From assembly GCF_910589235.1 (NCBI RefSeq), contig NC_060975.1, forward strand, positions 824,501 through 888,500: a stretch of 64,000 nucleotides of DNA, read 5' to 3'. Made by a program: the position numbers and the translations under genes. Positions 26,212 to 38,212 of this stretch are shown here, piece by piece. The notes beneath the pieces are model-generated. The model had not been told where the DNA came from. It saw only the letters and a program-made list of their open reading frames with translations, and did no database searches. Every line of letters starts with the position of its first letter. Position 1 is the first letter of the stretch. This DNA is from Vespa crabro. Its lineage: Eukaryota; Arthropoda; Insecta; Hymenoptera; Vespidae.

Positions 26212-26502
26212 TCATGACATCAATTCTTTAAGTCTCCTTTCTAAGAGATCAGAATCCAAACGATGTTTACAAAGATATTGACCTTCCAAAAAGAGAACTG
26301 GTATTTCATATCGATATAATTCAAGATACGCTTCGTTTCCCAAAGCCGTAATATCAACTTCTTCCAATTGATATCGATTAGCAAAACGTAAATGCAATTC
26401 ATCCTTTAAGATGTCGCAAAGAGGACAAGGATGCTTCGTATATAGCGTTAGTTTTGGCGGAGTTGAAACCGAGTGGTACCTAAGGAATGATAATAAATCC
26501 AT
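26212..26502 (-). CDS. glutaredoxin-like protein (C5orf63/YDR286C family)
   Basis: A single 96-residue open frame. Small thioredoxin-fold proteins of this family are predicted thiol-disulfide oxidoreductases. The fold begins with LTLYTKHPCPLCDILKDEL around residues 18-36, containing the CxxC active-site pair C-P-L-C. An acidic EEVDIT strand follows, then the conserved cis-proline segment EIPVLFLEGQ and a C-terminal helix. Length matches the family (about 100-115 residues). The first 14 residues are Leu/Ser/Arg/Tyr-rich and could be a weak mitochondrial presequence. An alternative is that the ATG lies in an intron, because CATTCCTTAG|GTACC resembles an acceptor and an upstream first exon could replace residues 1-7. 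It lies downstream of the thiolase gene on the same strand, about 0.3 kb from its stop, separated by a TA microsatellite. Confidence 0.8.
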   Translation of the reverse strand: MDLLSFLRYHSVSTPPKLTLYTKHPCPLCDILKDELHLRFANRYQLEEVDITALGNEAYLELYRYEIPVLFLEGQYLCKHRLDSDLLERRLKELMS

Positions 26503-26652
26503 CTACCTATGAAACTATCTTTTTTATCAAATATTTGATTGTGACAAATATTTAACAATAAATTATGATATTTTATCATCATTAAAGATTTATTTTCATA
26601 TCATGACATATGATTTTTCTATAGAAAATATCAACATATAAAAATATTTTTA

Positions 26653-26653
<1 letters not shown>

Positions 26654-26702
<49 letters not shown>
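26654..26702. repeat. (TA)n microsatellite
   Basis: About 48 bp of TA dinucleotides between the thiolase stop codon and the glutaredoxin-like gene, probably in or near the thiolase 3'UTR. Confidence 0.9.
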
Positions 26703-26703
<1 letters not shown>

Positions 26704-26809
26704 CGAATATAAAATAATAATTAAAAAATATAATCTTGGAAGACTTCTGTAATATCAATTAATTTGCTTTCCAGGTTTTTTTGTATAATAAAAACCTTTG
26801 AAAGTTCAC

Positions 26810-28659
26810 TTACAATTTTTCAATTAAAATAGAGGAAGCACCACCGCCACCATTGCAAATAGATGCAACACCTTTTTCTCCAGACTTTAAGGCATGCACT
26901 AAGTGCACGACGATTCGAGCTCCTGACATCCTATAAATTTGAAAATACATTTAATATACATTATTATCTTAACACTAAAAATATCTAATTGATTGTTTAC
27001 CCTATCGGATGTCCAAGAGATACCGCACCACCGTGTACATTTACTTTCGAAGGATCGATATCAAGTAATTTTTGATTAGCTATAACCACAACGCTAAAAG
27101 CTTCATTAATTTCCCAAAGAGCTATATCATTTTTGTTTAATCCAGTATTTTGTAATAGCTGCAATAAATGATCGAATAAATATGATTTTGAGAATTAAGT
27201 TTAATACTCTTAAAATAAATATTAATATAAAAAAAAAAACCTCACAGTGGGAACAGCAAGAGCAGGTGCAATTGGAAAGTCAATGGGATCAGTTGCAGCA
27301 TCTTGAAAACCTACTATACGAGCCAAAGGTTTCAGATTTAACTTTTGTGCTACATCAGTGGTTGTTAAAATTAAAGCAGCAGCACCATCATTTAATGTTG
27401 ATGCATTTCCAGCGGTTACAGTTCCGTTTTCTTTCTATATTAAGAACAGAAAAATATCGCAAACTAATTTGTTATATACAATGATCATTTATATATTATG
27501 TTGAAATATTTACCTGAAAAACAGTATTTAATTTGTCAAATTTATCAAAATTCACTTTTTTGTATTCTTCATCCTCTGCAAAAATAATATCCGGTTTACC
27601 TTTTTTCTGAGGTACATTAACTGGTACAATTTGATCATTAAAAACTTTTTTTTCGTAAGCTGCAGCACTACGTTTGTAACTATTAATTGCATATTTATCT
27701 TGTTCTTGCCGTGTGATATTAAATTTTTTGGCAATATTTTCGGCGCAATTACCCATATGACACTTGTTATATACATCAATCAAGCCATCAAATACAATGC
27801 CATCCTATTATTAAATATATCATAAAAAACTTTAATTATAATATTAAATATATTATAATATTAAATATTGTTCATATGTAAAATAGGAATTTTACCTCAA
27901 GTTTTATACCACCATACATAGTTTCACCCCTTTTAAGATAAAATGGTACATTGGACATAGATTCCATTCCACCAGCAAGTACAATTTCTTGATGTCCGCA
28001 TTGTAATGATTGAGCAGCAAGCATTATGCTCTTCATACCACTTGCACAGACTTTATTTATCGTGGTGCAGATCGTTGACTTAGGTAGCCCTAATTTATAT
28101 AAGATTTATACAAATTACAAATTTACTTTTAATATTATGAATCATTAATATAATTAACTATGATAATAAACGAACCAGCAAATAAAGTAGCTTGTCTAGC
28201 TGGAGCTTGACCAAGATAAGCTTGACAAACATTTCCCATGTATACTTCTTTAACGCGATCTTTATCTATACTAGCACGTTCAATTGCTGCCTAAAAAATA
28301 CCAAAATAAACTTTCTCATTATTTATATATACAAACAAATTATTAATTATTAGATAATCAATTACTTTTATAGCAACTGCTCCAAGTTTAGTTGCAGATA
28401 AATTAGAGAGCGATCCAAGGAAGGAACCCATTGGTGTTCTGGCTGCGCTGACTATGACTACATCATTTAGTTTTATCTTAGAACTATAAGCACGGAGACC
28501 AATCTGAAAAGTAATTTCTCATATTAATATTAAATAAATATTATTTATATATCTCATATATTATTATATCTTATTTTTACCACACATATATATATATAAA
28601 TTTCAAAAGAAAATTCATAAAAATCAACTTACATTGGGAATTCTTTTTACGATGGGCAT
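26810..28659 (-). CDS. mitochondrial acetyl-CoA acetyltransferase (acetoacetyl-CoA thiolase)
   Basis: Catalyses reversible condensation of two acetyl-CoA to acetoacetyl-CoA, and acts in ketone-body and isoleucine breakdown. Eight exons join in phase: 28,633-28,659; 28,366-28,503; 28,176-28,290; 27,896-28,089; 27,514-27,804; 27,246-27,434; 27,001-27,158; 26,810-26,930, giving 410 residues (human ACAT1 has 427). The nucleophile Cys is at about residue 108 in INKVCASGMKS, the catalytic His at about 368 in SLGHPIGMSG and the second Cys at about 396 in CNGGGGASS, so all thiolase active-site motifs are intact. The N-terminus MPIVKRIPNIGLRAYSS is basic, lacks acids and ends in RAYSS, typical of a mitochondrial presequence; this favours ACAT1 over cytosolic ACAT2. 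The first coding exon has only 9 codons. At exon 6 the donor must be ACT|GTGAGG to keep VPTLLQN. Confidence 0.95.
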
Positions 28660-29566
28660 TTTAAAAAATAAAATATTGTAATTATAAATATATTAATTAC
28701 AACTAAAAATATTTATATCACTATGTGATACGTTTTTATGTTTTTATATTAATAATTCCATAAGAAAATCAGCAAGTAAATATTCTACTTGTTCTACTAT
28801 CAGTGAATTAAGTTGATTGGTTATCGCTATCATCAATATCAATAATGTAATATAATTTAGCATTTTATATTTCTCATTATTATAACACTTATATATAGCC
28901 AATTTTTATCTACGATTAAATAATTTTATATTAAAGGTATTTGTTTTAAGTAGAATGTTTAAATACTCGTTATTATAGAAGAATATTTAAACAAATAATA
29001 AATCCTAAGGAACAAGGTACTAGTAATCACAATAGACATCCCTGATATCAAAACTAATATATATTCCTAACCCTAAAAATTGTAATCTTAAATATTGCCT
29101 ATTATTTTTAATTGCCTTTATTTATAAAATTATATATATAAGCTTTTCATTTAATTTATCTTACAAATTTCTAATAGAAATAATTATAAAATAAGCTGAA
29201 AGGGTTCTCATTTATTCGAACAAATAAATCAGAGAGACGTATTATTGCGCCATCTAAGTTAAAAAGATTCTGATCGGACAGAATTTTCCGTTAAAATATA
29301 GAAGATTTTACACATTATTTTATTCGGCACGTTGATCTGTTTTATTTTACGTGACTTTACTTTTTTCCTAAAGAAAATGACGAATTTTTTATTGAAATTA
29401 ATTTCTTTCGGAAATTCTGTAGGATGAAATTTAAGTGCACATAGAATTGGATAGAGCAAGCGAAATGAGATATATAATTTAAATGATCAAGTATTTTCTC
29501 ATCTATTATTTTGCATAATTGAACAAATACGATCTTTAATAAGTTAAATAAGATTTTATTTTTACA
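28660..29566. promoter_or_regulatory. shared divergent promoter interval between thiolase and the Diap2-like gene
   Basis: Only about 0.9 kb separates the thiolase start codon (minus) from the Diap2-like start codon (plus). The interval is AT-rich, without any long open frame, and must hold both promoters and 5'UTRs. I see no recognisable TATA box or named element. Confidence 0.5.
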
Positions 29567-32056
29567 ATGAACGTCGAAGAAAATAGATTGAGAACGTTTG
29601 TTGATTGGCCTACTCATGCTGCAGTAAGTGCAGATCGCATAGCCAAAGCAGGATTTTATTATTCTGGTATAGGTTTGGAAGTGCAATGTTTTTTATGCGG
29701 TACAAAAATTTCTGAGTGGAATTATGGCGATCAAGCTGTAACTCGTCATCGTCAAGCTGCACCTGATTGTCCTTTTGTTTTAAATCCGTCCAATACTTGT
29801 AATATACCTTTATTACCAGCATCTGCTAATGATAGAGATTTATCATCGTCCTCTTCTTCAGTGGAACAAGCCCAATCCGAAAATGTTACAGAATATCAGT
29901 GCTATCTTTCAACAGCTGTAAGAAGTAATGATCCTCAAAGACAATACAAAACTTTAAGGCAAAGATTAGAATCTTTTGCTAATTGGCCAGTATCTAATAT
30001 AGTGTCACCTGATAAACTTGCTAAAGCAGGTTTTTATTATTTACAACAAGCTGACTTGGTAATTATTTGTGTGAAAAGTTTTATTTTTAAAAATGTCACG
30101 TCTTAAAGCCGTATTAGCTTTAAAATAAATGTTATTTTATATTAAAAAATCTAGGTAGAATGTGTTTTCTGTCGAGGTATTATATTACAGTGGGAACTTG
30201 GTGATGATCCAGAAAGAGAACATAGAACTCACTTTCCCAATTGTGATTTTTATATAAGAAGAGATAATGAAGATGATGTAGAAGGTATGTTATATTACTA
30301 TGTTATTATAAGACCTGGAGAGAAAATATATTATTTATATTTTATATTCTCTTCACAGATTTAATAAAATTAACTAATGTAAAATTAATGCCTGGTTCAA
30401 CAACTGATTTAAAAGATTTAGGTATTCAGGCCCATACTGTACCACGAAGATTAAAACATGCAACATATGAAGGTAGACTGAGAACTTTCGATGGTTGGCC
30501 TGTAGACCTAAGACAAACTCCAGAGATGTTAGCTACTGCAGGATTTTATTATGTTGGTAAGAATTATGCTTCTTTAACTTTGATATAAGTTGACTTCAAA
30601 AGACTGCTTGTTTTTCCTCTCTAACTTGAATAATTTTATATAGAGTAGAATTTTTAAAAGAATAATAACATCTTCCATAGGAACTGAGGATCAGGTCAGA
30701 TGTTTTCATTGCGATGGTGGTTTGCGTAATTGGGAAGCAACGGATGATCCCTGGGTGGAACATGCAAAATGGTTTCCAAAATGTGGTTTTGTTAGCATTG
30801 TGCAAGGGCCAGAATTTATAAAAGAATGTATTGATAATAGACCACCTTTAGATCCAGCTGTATGAATTATACTTATTAGGTTTGCCTTCGTTACAGATCA
30901 CTCGTATTACAATAAAATATTTTCATATTTTACAGATTGTAGGCAATGTATGCGATAGTAGACCACCTTTAGATCGAGCTGTATGTATTACGATTATTAT
31001 ATTTGTTTTTAATACAGATCGCGTATATTGTGAGAAAATATTTTCATGTTTCATAGATTGCAGCCGAAACATCCGAAACATCCGAAGCAACCGAAAGTAA
31101 TCCCGATGAAATTTTAGAAATATCTTCTGCAACACATCCAACAGTTTCAACATTACGTGAACAACTTAACGATGCATTCTACGAAGACATGCTTCAATCC
31201 GAACCAGCCATGGTTAATACAAAAAATAATTTATTTAATGCTCGATGATGATATATTATGTGAAGTAAAATTTTTTTATTTCTATTGCTACAGGCAGCAC
31301 TTGAAATTGGTTTACACGTTGAAGGAGTGAAAAAGGCTTTAAAAAAACGAATAGAAGAAACCGGTGCTCCTCACGATAGTGCAGATCAACTAATAGCAGA
31401 TGTCCTTCGAAATCAAGCTATGGACGAAGATTCTCGGTATGTAACGATAAAAATATTTATTTTCTAAATGTCTTAGATAACTATACGGACTTAATCAACC
31501 CAATCATTAGAGCTGAAAGCCAAAACACTAATTCATCAATTGACAATTCATTGGATGTAATACAATATTTTTTGAGTCTACTTATAACCGAACAAACACT
31601 GAATACTAGTGCAAGGTCGATGAATAATTCAGAAGATAGTAATACCTGTCCTACAATAAACAGGGAAAATGAAAGGGAGAATGTACAGGAAGAATGTACA
31701 AATTCTACACAAAGCTGTGAAATATCTGATACTGAGGATAAAGTACTACAGAAGGCAAATACTAACTCTGAAGTATCTGGTAAGTTATACTGATACAAGT
31801 TATGTATATGTAATGTGATAGAGAATAATTTAATAGGGTAGAGACTTTTATTTATATTTTTATAGATTCGTTAGCGGAGGAAAATAGAAGACTGAAAGAG
31901 GCTCGTCTATGCAAAATTTGTATGGATCGTGAAATAGCTGTTGTATTTCTACCATGTGGTCATTTGGCAACATGTGTTCATTGTGCTCCTTCTCTTACTT
32001 ATTGCCCGATATGTAGGCAAGAAATACGTGCCACTGTTCGTACATTTCTTTCCTAA
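29567..32056 (+). CDS. inhibitor of apoptosis, Diap2/BIRC2 type: three BIRs, UBA, RING
   Basis: A ubiquitin E3 ligase that binds caspases; in flies Diap2 also acts in Imd immune signalling. Nine exons join in phase: 29,567-30,058; 30,155-30,284; 30,359-30,556; 30,681-30,859; 30,936-30,980; 31,057-31,212; 31,294-31,436; 31,511-31,779; 31,866-32,056, giving 600 residues (fly Diap2 is about 500). BIR1 (about 6-71), BIR2 (about 132-200) and BIR3 (about 245-315) each show an exact C-x2-C-x16-H-x6-C zinc pattern. Exon 7 encodes a UBA-like helix bundle (AALEIGLHVEGVKKALKKR). The last exon encodes a C3HC4 RING (CKICMDRE...CPICRQE) ending in RTFLS. A Ser/Asn/Glu-rich linker precedes the RING. No CARD is seen. 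Exon 5 is a 15-codon microexon that lies within a tandem duplication. Exon 6 has a weak donor, ATG|GTTAAT. Confidence 0.93.
30829..31070 (+). repeat. 121-bp tandem duplication containing the end of exon 4 and microexon 5
   Basis: Two diverged direct copies offset by 121 bp. Both contain GACCACCTTTAGATC, then a donor GCT|GTATG(A/T)ATT, then an intron of similar length, then an acceptor followed by ATTG. The first copy is the end of exon 4 plus its intron. The second gives microexon 5 plus its intron. Boundaries are approximate because divergence blurs the ends. Confidence 0.85.
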
Positions 32057-33380
32057 GATGCAAACTAAAATTTTAACAGATATCTTATCTTTCTCTTTAG
32101 AAAATTCTCGCTCTCATCATATCAGCACTCTTTAACTTTTACTCGCTTTTGTTATATTATCACGCTGTTACGATATTACTATGTTATCTATAAATGAAGG
32201 ATTTATATCTGTATAGATCAATAACAAAATTTAAAAACGTTGAGAAAACAAGCATATTCGAATGAGGATAATCGGATAACGTAGCGACGAAAGAATCATT
32301 TTTTTTTTTGATGAGAAATTTACACGAGAAGTTTTAGCTTAATTTATTTAAATAACAACATTGACATATCAATCATTAAATAAACATAATCTATACTACA
32401 TGGTACAAGGGATTTATTAATTAATAAAATCTTATATTTGCCACAATATTGAACGTATGAATATAAGAGCTTTATGCAAATATAATATTTTTAAGAAGTC
32501 AATTAATGCAATCGCTATTATTTTGCAACGCGTTTATTTTTATTTAAAAGAAAAAAAAATAACATGATAATATTATATTAAATATAAAAATTGTAATTTA
32601 TTTTACTATTAATTTGATGATAATGAATTAAATGTTCCTATCTTTTCAAAATAATCTCATATATATATGTATACATATATTTTTTTTTCTTCATCTGAAA
32701 TTTGAATGGATTTTTTTCTTCGTTCTTAGATGATAGTAATAAGTTTAAAATTAGAAAATGATTCTTAAGCTAAAAGATAAATTATAGGTAAATGAAAACA
32801 CAATAAAAAATACAAGGCATCCATCGTATCCATCTTGTTCTTTTATACAAAAAAAAAAAAAAAAGAAAAAAAAAGAAAAAAAAACTTTTGAACACGCATC
32901 TCCTCGTACGCTTATCTGTTTTATGATTAAAAATACTATGTAAAATTTAAATATATATATATATATAGTGTATTCTGTTATGTAATTGGAAACAACAAAT
33001 ATTATAACTATGAAGTCAAACAAATCTGTTTACAATCTTTGTTAGTAAATATTATAGATGCATATATGTAATGTTGACTGTCTATTACTTAAAAAAAATA
33101 TACAAATTAAATCATTTATAAAATTATTTTTCTATAGCATATTAATTTATTAGATTGTCAACAATCCTTAATACATATGACTCATTCATTCATAATGTTG
33201 AATTGCCTTTAACTATCCTCATATAGCTATGCAAAAAGATTCTTCTTTGATATTTTTGGTAAGTTTTTATTTAATTTCTCAAAAACATGAATATTTATAA
33301 TCAAACTGGGATTAATCCAATAAATTATATCGATTGTATTTTTGCTTTTAGATAGTCCTAAAAGGAAATTCTAGAAGAAC

Positions 33381-33418
<38 letters not shown>

Positions 33419-34109
33419 TGAAAAGGAAGAAGAAAAGATTACTTATAACAGTGAGTTATTTTTATCTATTCTTTTTTTTTAACCTTTCCATTATCAATTA
33501 TAGTCAATAGAATAGAGGAAATTCCCTAAAATGCTAATGATTTATTTTTATTATAAAATGAAATCTCTCTCCCTTTCTCTCTTTCACTATTTATCCATCT
33601 ATCTCTCGATATAAGTAAAACATAAATGAATTAAACTAATGTTATATATCCTTGTATATTTCAGATATCCAAGTATATAATTTTTATTTTTGTCTGAATA
33701 CAAAAAAAAAAGTTTTTCATTATATATCCCAATGACTCAAACTGAAAGGAAAGTTCTAAGCTATAAAATAATACCAAAGTTTGTATTTAAAATATCCATT
33801 GACATTGATAATATTGCTTTTGTAATCATCTATCAATAATTGCCATAACTTATGTAAGTTAAAAATATATATACATATATTCTTCACATGAGATTCGAGT
33901 AAAATTATTTGCTTTCTTTTTTTCAAACTTATTTAATTTTTGTATTGGATTTTTTTTTCTTTTTTTTATTTTTTTTTTTTTTTTTTTATTTTTTTTTATT
34001 TTATTTATTACATTTCTCATAAATGTCTAATCCCGAAAAAAAACACGATTATAAAAGGGCAACGATTTTCTAATTGTACTTATAACTATTTTTATTTTAT
34101 TACAATTTC

Positions 34110-34250
34110 TACCTGAAGTAACCTTTGTAATTACGACACTGCTTTCACATCCATTCCTGTAGATGACAGAGAGAGTAAAGTAACAATAAAAAGACTGCTA
34201 AGATGTGGCAACGTTGTACAAAGAGTTATGGGAAAGTTGTATACATTATA
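34110..34250 (+). repeat. diverged repeat block, copy A
   Basis: Shares an ordered set of matches with 37,170-37,315: ATTCCT..GATG, GTAA..TAACAATAAA, GTGGCAACGTTG, and (G)AGTTGTA near the end. Same orientation. Reading frames are not conserved between copies. Confidence 0.6.
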
Positions 34251-34911
34251 CCTTTAGGAAAGTTATGCTATTTTTGTTTATAATTAATTATTAAAAATAC
34301 AAAAGGAAAATTTATCCTTCAGACGTTTGTCCTTCTTTGTCTTTTAAAATGACAAACGTAGTAACGAGACATCATAGTAAACAATTTAAAGTTGCCTCGT
34401 TTTAATTATTCACCAATGAGAAAAATGTGAAGATATTTTTAATAGGAGAAGAATGTTAAGAGGCGGGGGAGGGGGGAAGAAAGAAAGAAAGTAAAGAGAG
34501 TAAAGAAAAGAAAAAAAAAGAAAGAGAGAGAGAAAAAAACAAATGAAATATATCAATCAAATTGAATGCAGATGGCAGTATTCTATATTTTATAATACGG
34601 CCTCGAGTTCGAAGCGAGGGATTTTGTGGGGTTCTTCGAAACGAACAGCCATTGGTGTGTCTTTACGTGCAGCTGCTTTCGTAACAACACCCATACAACG
34701 TCGCGCATAGAGCGTCTGAATCTGATCGTATTCGTTCCTCTCGTATTATTTTCTTCTCTCGTCTTAAGTTAATGGTACATTCCTATTTATTTTTCAAGTT
34801 TACATACGTTCGATTTTAATAATAAAATCGATATCTATAGGAGTGTAAGTGACGACGTTCTCGATTTAAAATTATTATTATAGAAAGCAAGCAATAGAGG
34901 AAGCAGGAAAG

Positions 34912-34942
<31 letters not shown>

Positions 34943-35204
34943 GAGAGAACAAGAAGGAAAGAGAACGTGCCGTTTTCGTGAAGTATCGACGCATAGTCGG
35001 ACGATTCTCAACTTATTAACAAGGATTCTCGAAAAGACGTTTTCTCTCTCTAATCAACGTAAATAAAATACGTTTAATCGTTTGGCAAAAAGAAGAAAGA
35101 ATATTTCTTCGTTATTATCCTTGTGAATACAAGAGCAAGAGATCCGTCAAGAAGATATTAGCGTATGTATATCTTTTGTTATAAATTTCATGATGATGAC
35201 GACA

Positions 35205-35207
<3 letters not shown>

Positions 35208-35248
<41 letters not shown>

Positions 35249-35249
35249 T
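35208..35249 (+). repeat. (GAC)n trinucleotide repeat
   Basis: About 14 GAC triplets, which would read as poly-Asp in one frame. The surrounding open frame is otherwise low complexity and ends in an AT repeat, so I do not call a gene. Confidence 0.9.
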
Positions 35250-35361
35250 GATGTCGTAGTTCCGTTCTTTACACAGAATCGATTGTTTCTCTTTTATGTT
35301 TCTTTTATTCTCAACAGAACGTACTTATGGCTAACTATAATATCTACCTTATTTTCTAATC

Positions 35362-35369
35362 TATATATA

Positions 35370-35413
<44 letters not shown>
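35362..35413. repeat. (AT)n microsatellite
   Basis: About 52 bp of AT dinucleotides with one TT interruption, in the interval between the two IAP genes. Confidence 0.9.
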
Positions 35414-35417
<4 letters not shown>

Positions 35418-36213
35418 CATATGTAGATATATATCTACAAATAAATATTTTAATAACCTGTCGATATTTCTGTTTTCTCTTTTTTTTTTTTACTATCTTT
35501 TTAAGTAGCACTCTTTCCATATGTCGTTAATTACGTTACGTCAAAGATAATCTGTTTTTTTTTCTTTTTTTATATCTTTTTTTTTATATTTAAATTTTCA
35601 TTATCGAATTCATGGGTATACAGATAATGTATTATTTTGATACACTCACTATCCTGGGGGGGTAATTCGTTTACCCGCCCTTTTTTAAAAATCGCATTTT
35701 GATTGGTTATATCCTTTTTGTTATGATTATTAATAATATGAATTAAATTTTATGTATTAAACTCTCGAATATATATCATGATTTTTCTTCATATTTCATT
35801 AATTATTTCTTATGAAATTGTATATTATAAAAGAGAAAAAGAAAGATATTAGACTTTTTTACAAAGATATATTCCTTTTTTTTTTCTCTCTTTATACCGT
35901 TACATTTTATATAAACATACATTAATCCATTGTATATATCGAAATGAACGTTCAGTAATCGATCCTATCACGTGATCTGTGTAGGATATCGATATATCAA
36001 TACTAATAATTATACGTCACATTTTTAATCGATTTTTAATAATCTAATGACGAAAGATTAAGCGTTTCCTAACCAAACAAAAAAGTAGAGAAGGATAAAT
36101 TAAAAAATAAGAATTAAAATATATATACATATTAAACGTTGATCAATGAATCACGCCAATTAACCAAGAAATTAATAAGTAGTATCTATTTTTTTCTTTG
36201 ACGTAGTAGTTCA

Positions 36214-36218
<5 letters not shown>

Positions 36219-36262
<44 letters not shown>
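36219..36262. repeat. poly(A) tract, 44 nt
   Basis: An uninterrupted run of A between the two IAP genes. It is not adjacent to an obvious retroposed coding sequence, so I treat it as a homopolymer microsatellite. Confidence 0.85.
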
Positions 36263-36264
<2 letters not shown>

Positions 36265-37169
36265 AAGAAATTTGTATAGCCCCTGTCATATGATATATAC
36301 TACGCTGTGATGGTCTCTCTCGTTTGACTAACTTCCGTTACACTCCCACACTCGAAGGCGCCGTTGCCACGTAACTGATAGAATCATGAATGGAAAAAGA
36401 GAGAGAGAGAGAAAGAGGCGACGCGACGCGACGCGACTAAGTTATCAAAGATATAGAAAAATACATACGTATATTCTACAAATTTTACATGACGCCGTAT
36501 CACGTGATAATATCGTGTAAAAATAATGAGAATTTTACTTTTGAGTAAAATGATAGCGTTTCTTCTTCTTTAGATAAGTCTATTTGTAATTCGTGAAATG
36601 TAATCAAAAACATGATATAGATTTAATCAGACCTCCATTTGTTTTTTTTCTTTTCCTTTGTTTTCTTTCGATATATATCAGTAAATATCTTTCCTTGGAA
36701 ATATCAAATTTCCTGCGTGCTGTGTTCATATAGAAAAGCATAACGTCATCTTTCTCTCTCTCTCTCTCGCTCTCTCTTTGTATAATATCCTGTCTTAGTT
36801 TTTATCTCACCACACAGGAATTTAAAACGTCGAGAGAGATTATTCCAGCTTGAGTCACGAATAAATCCTCTTTGAACCTCTCCACGAATGAACTTTGTGC
36901 TAAAGAAAGAAAGCTATATATATATATATATATATGTAATATGTTTTTTTCATAAACAATAGGAAGAGAAAGTTTCGTAAAATATTATAAAATTATGATT
37001 TTTCGAAGAAAAAACGCTTTAGAAATCGTATAGATTTGATATATTTCAATATTGTTTTGCAACAAAAAGATATTTACTAGATAGTACAAAATTTCATATT
37101 TTATTATCCTTCATTATAAATAAACATTGTATTTATCGAAAATACTGAAAAAACAAACTGGCCGACATA

Positions 37170-37315
37170 TTGGGGAGACCCTTTCGTAGGTACGTACCTG
37201 CGTGTATCCGCATTCATTCCTATGGATGCACGCCCGAGTAATATAACAATAAAGGAATGTGGAACGGTTCTTGATCGTGGCAACGTTGCACAGGGAGAGT
37301 TGTACACGCGAAGAT
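37170..37315 (+). repeat. diverged repeat block, copy B (about 0.9 kb upstream of the Diap1-like start)
   Basis: Second copy of the block at 34,110-34,250. Both copies lie between the two IAP genes and in the same orientation. Confidence 0.6.
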
Positions 37316-38146
37316 ATTACCAAGTTATTCTTGTAAAATATATTTTAATATTGAAAAATAAATATATTTCAACGTTAAAATAAATTTTAATTAAAAAAAA
37401 TTTATATTTTGCAAAATTAATATATTTATATTTAACCATAGGAAACGTTTCAAAATAATTTTATTATGCTTGGCGGGAAACATTAATCTTTCGTCATTAT
37501 TTTAAAAGAAAAATATAACGCTAGTATGTGCAATCAAAATTATTATCAATAATTATTTTCAATAAAATATTTAGAAATTTTAATATATTTTATCTTTAAG
37601 AATAACATGAATATATGATTTATTTTCATGATAGAATAAAATCGCTTTCTGATAAAGATAATAAGCTGATTATCTTTAAATTAATGCGTATTTTTACTTC
37701 CACGTATTTATTGCAATGATTAAAAAATTATGAAGAAATGTATCTAAGATATATAACAATGCAACAACACTTAATAGAGGATTCTTGAAATATTTGATAA
37801 ATTTTCTTGGTAGGGATCAGGTAATAGAAAGGGGAGGATCATTAAAAGAAATGGTCAAAGGATGGGCGTCAATTTTTACATTCCTGTTGGTAAAGGGCGG
37901 AATAGATTTATTTTACCTGCATTCCTCGAGCTCCTCGTAGCGTTCAGTCCTTTGGGAAACGTCTTGTCGAGTGGACATACTTTTTAAACGCTCGTCACGA
38001 CGATATAAATTTCTGTCAAGTTAATTCCGTTGAGTTTCTGTTAAGAACATATAGTGTATTTATCTGCAAAATAATATAAATTCAGTTCAAATTCTTTTTT
38101 TATAATTGCAATTTGAATCTGACCATTCTTTGGTTTCTTATTACAG

Positions 38147-38212
38147 ACTTTAATACAAATAATTGATACAACATTTAATTCAAGTGCAACAAGTGTAACT
38201 AAAATTACAAAC
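38147..38212 (+). other. 5'UTR segment of the Diap1-like gene
   Basis: A polypyrimidine-rich acceptor TTTCTTATTACAG ends at 38,146, leaving 66 nt of leader before the start codon. This implies at least one upstream noncoding exon, perhaps in the GC-richer stretch around 37,900-38,040. Confidence 0.5.

Larger units (their letters stand above)
32057..38212. other. intergenic/UTR interval between the two IAP genes
   Basis: AT-rich DNA: the 3'UTR of the Diap2-like gene, then A/T homopolymers and microsatellites, a 5' region with GC-richer stretches (34,590-34,740; 36,340-36,440) and the 5'UTR of the Diap1-like gene. No coding exon is convincing. A block of about 130 bp occurs twice (34,110-34,250 and 37,170-37,315). 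Confidence 0.6.

Noticed and set aside
27182..27484. 100-codon plus-strand frame rich in Gln/Leu/His
   Set aside because: Antisense shadow of thiolase exon 6.
29039..29074. TAACCCTAAA telomere-like motif
   Set aside because: A single short occurrence, not a tandem array.
35190..35426. Poly-Asp open frame of 78 codons
   Set aside because: A GAC microsatellite followed by an AT repeat translated as Tyr-Ile; not a credible protein.
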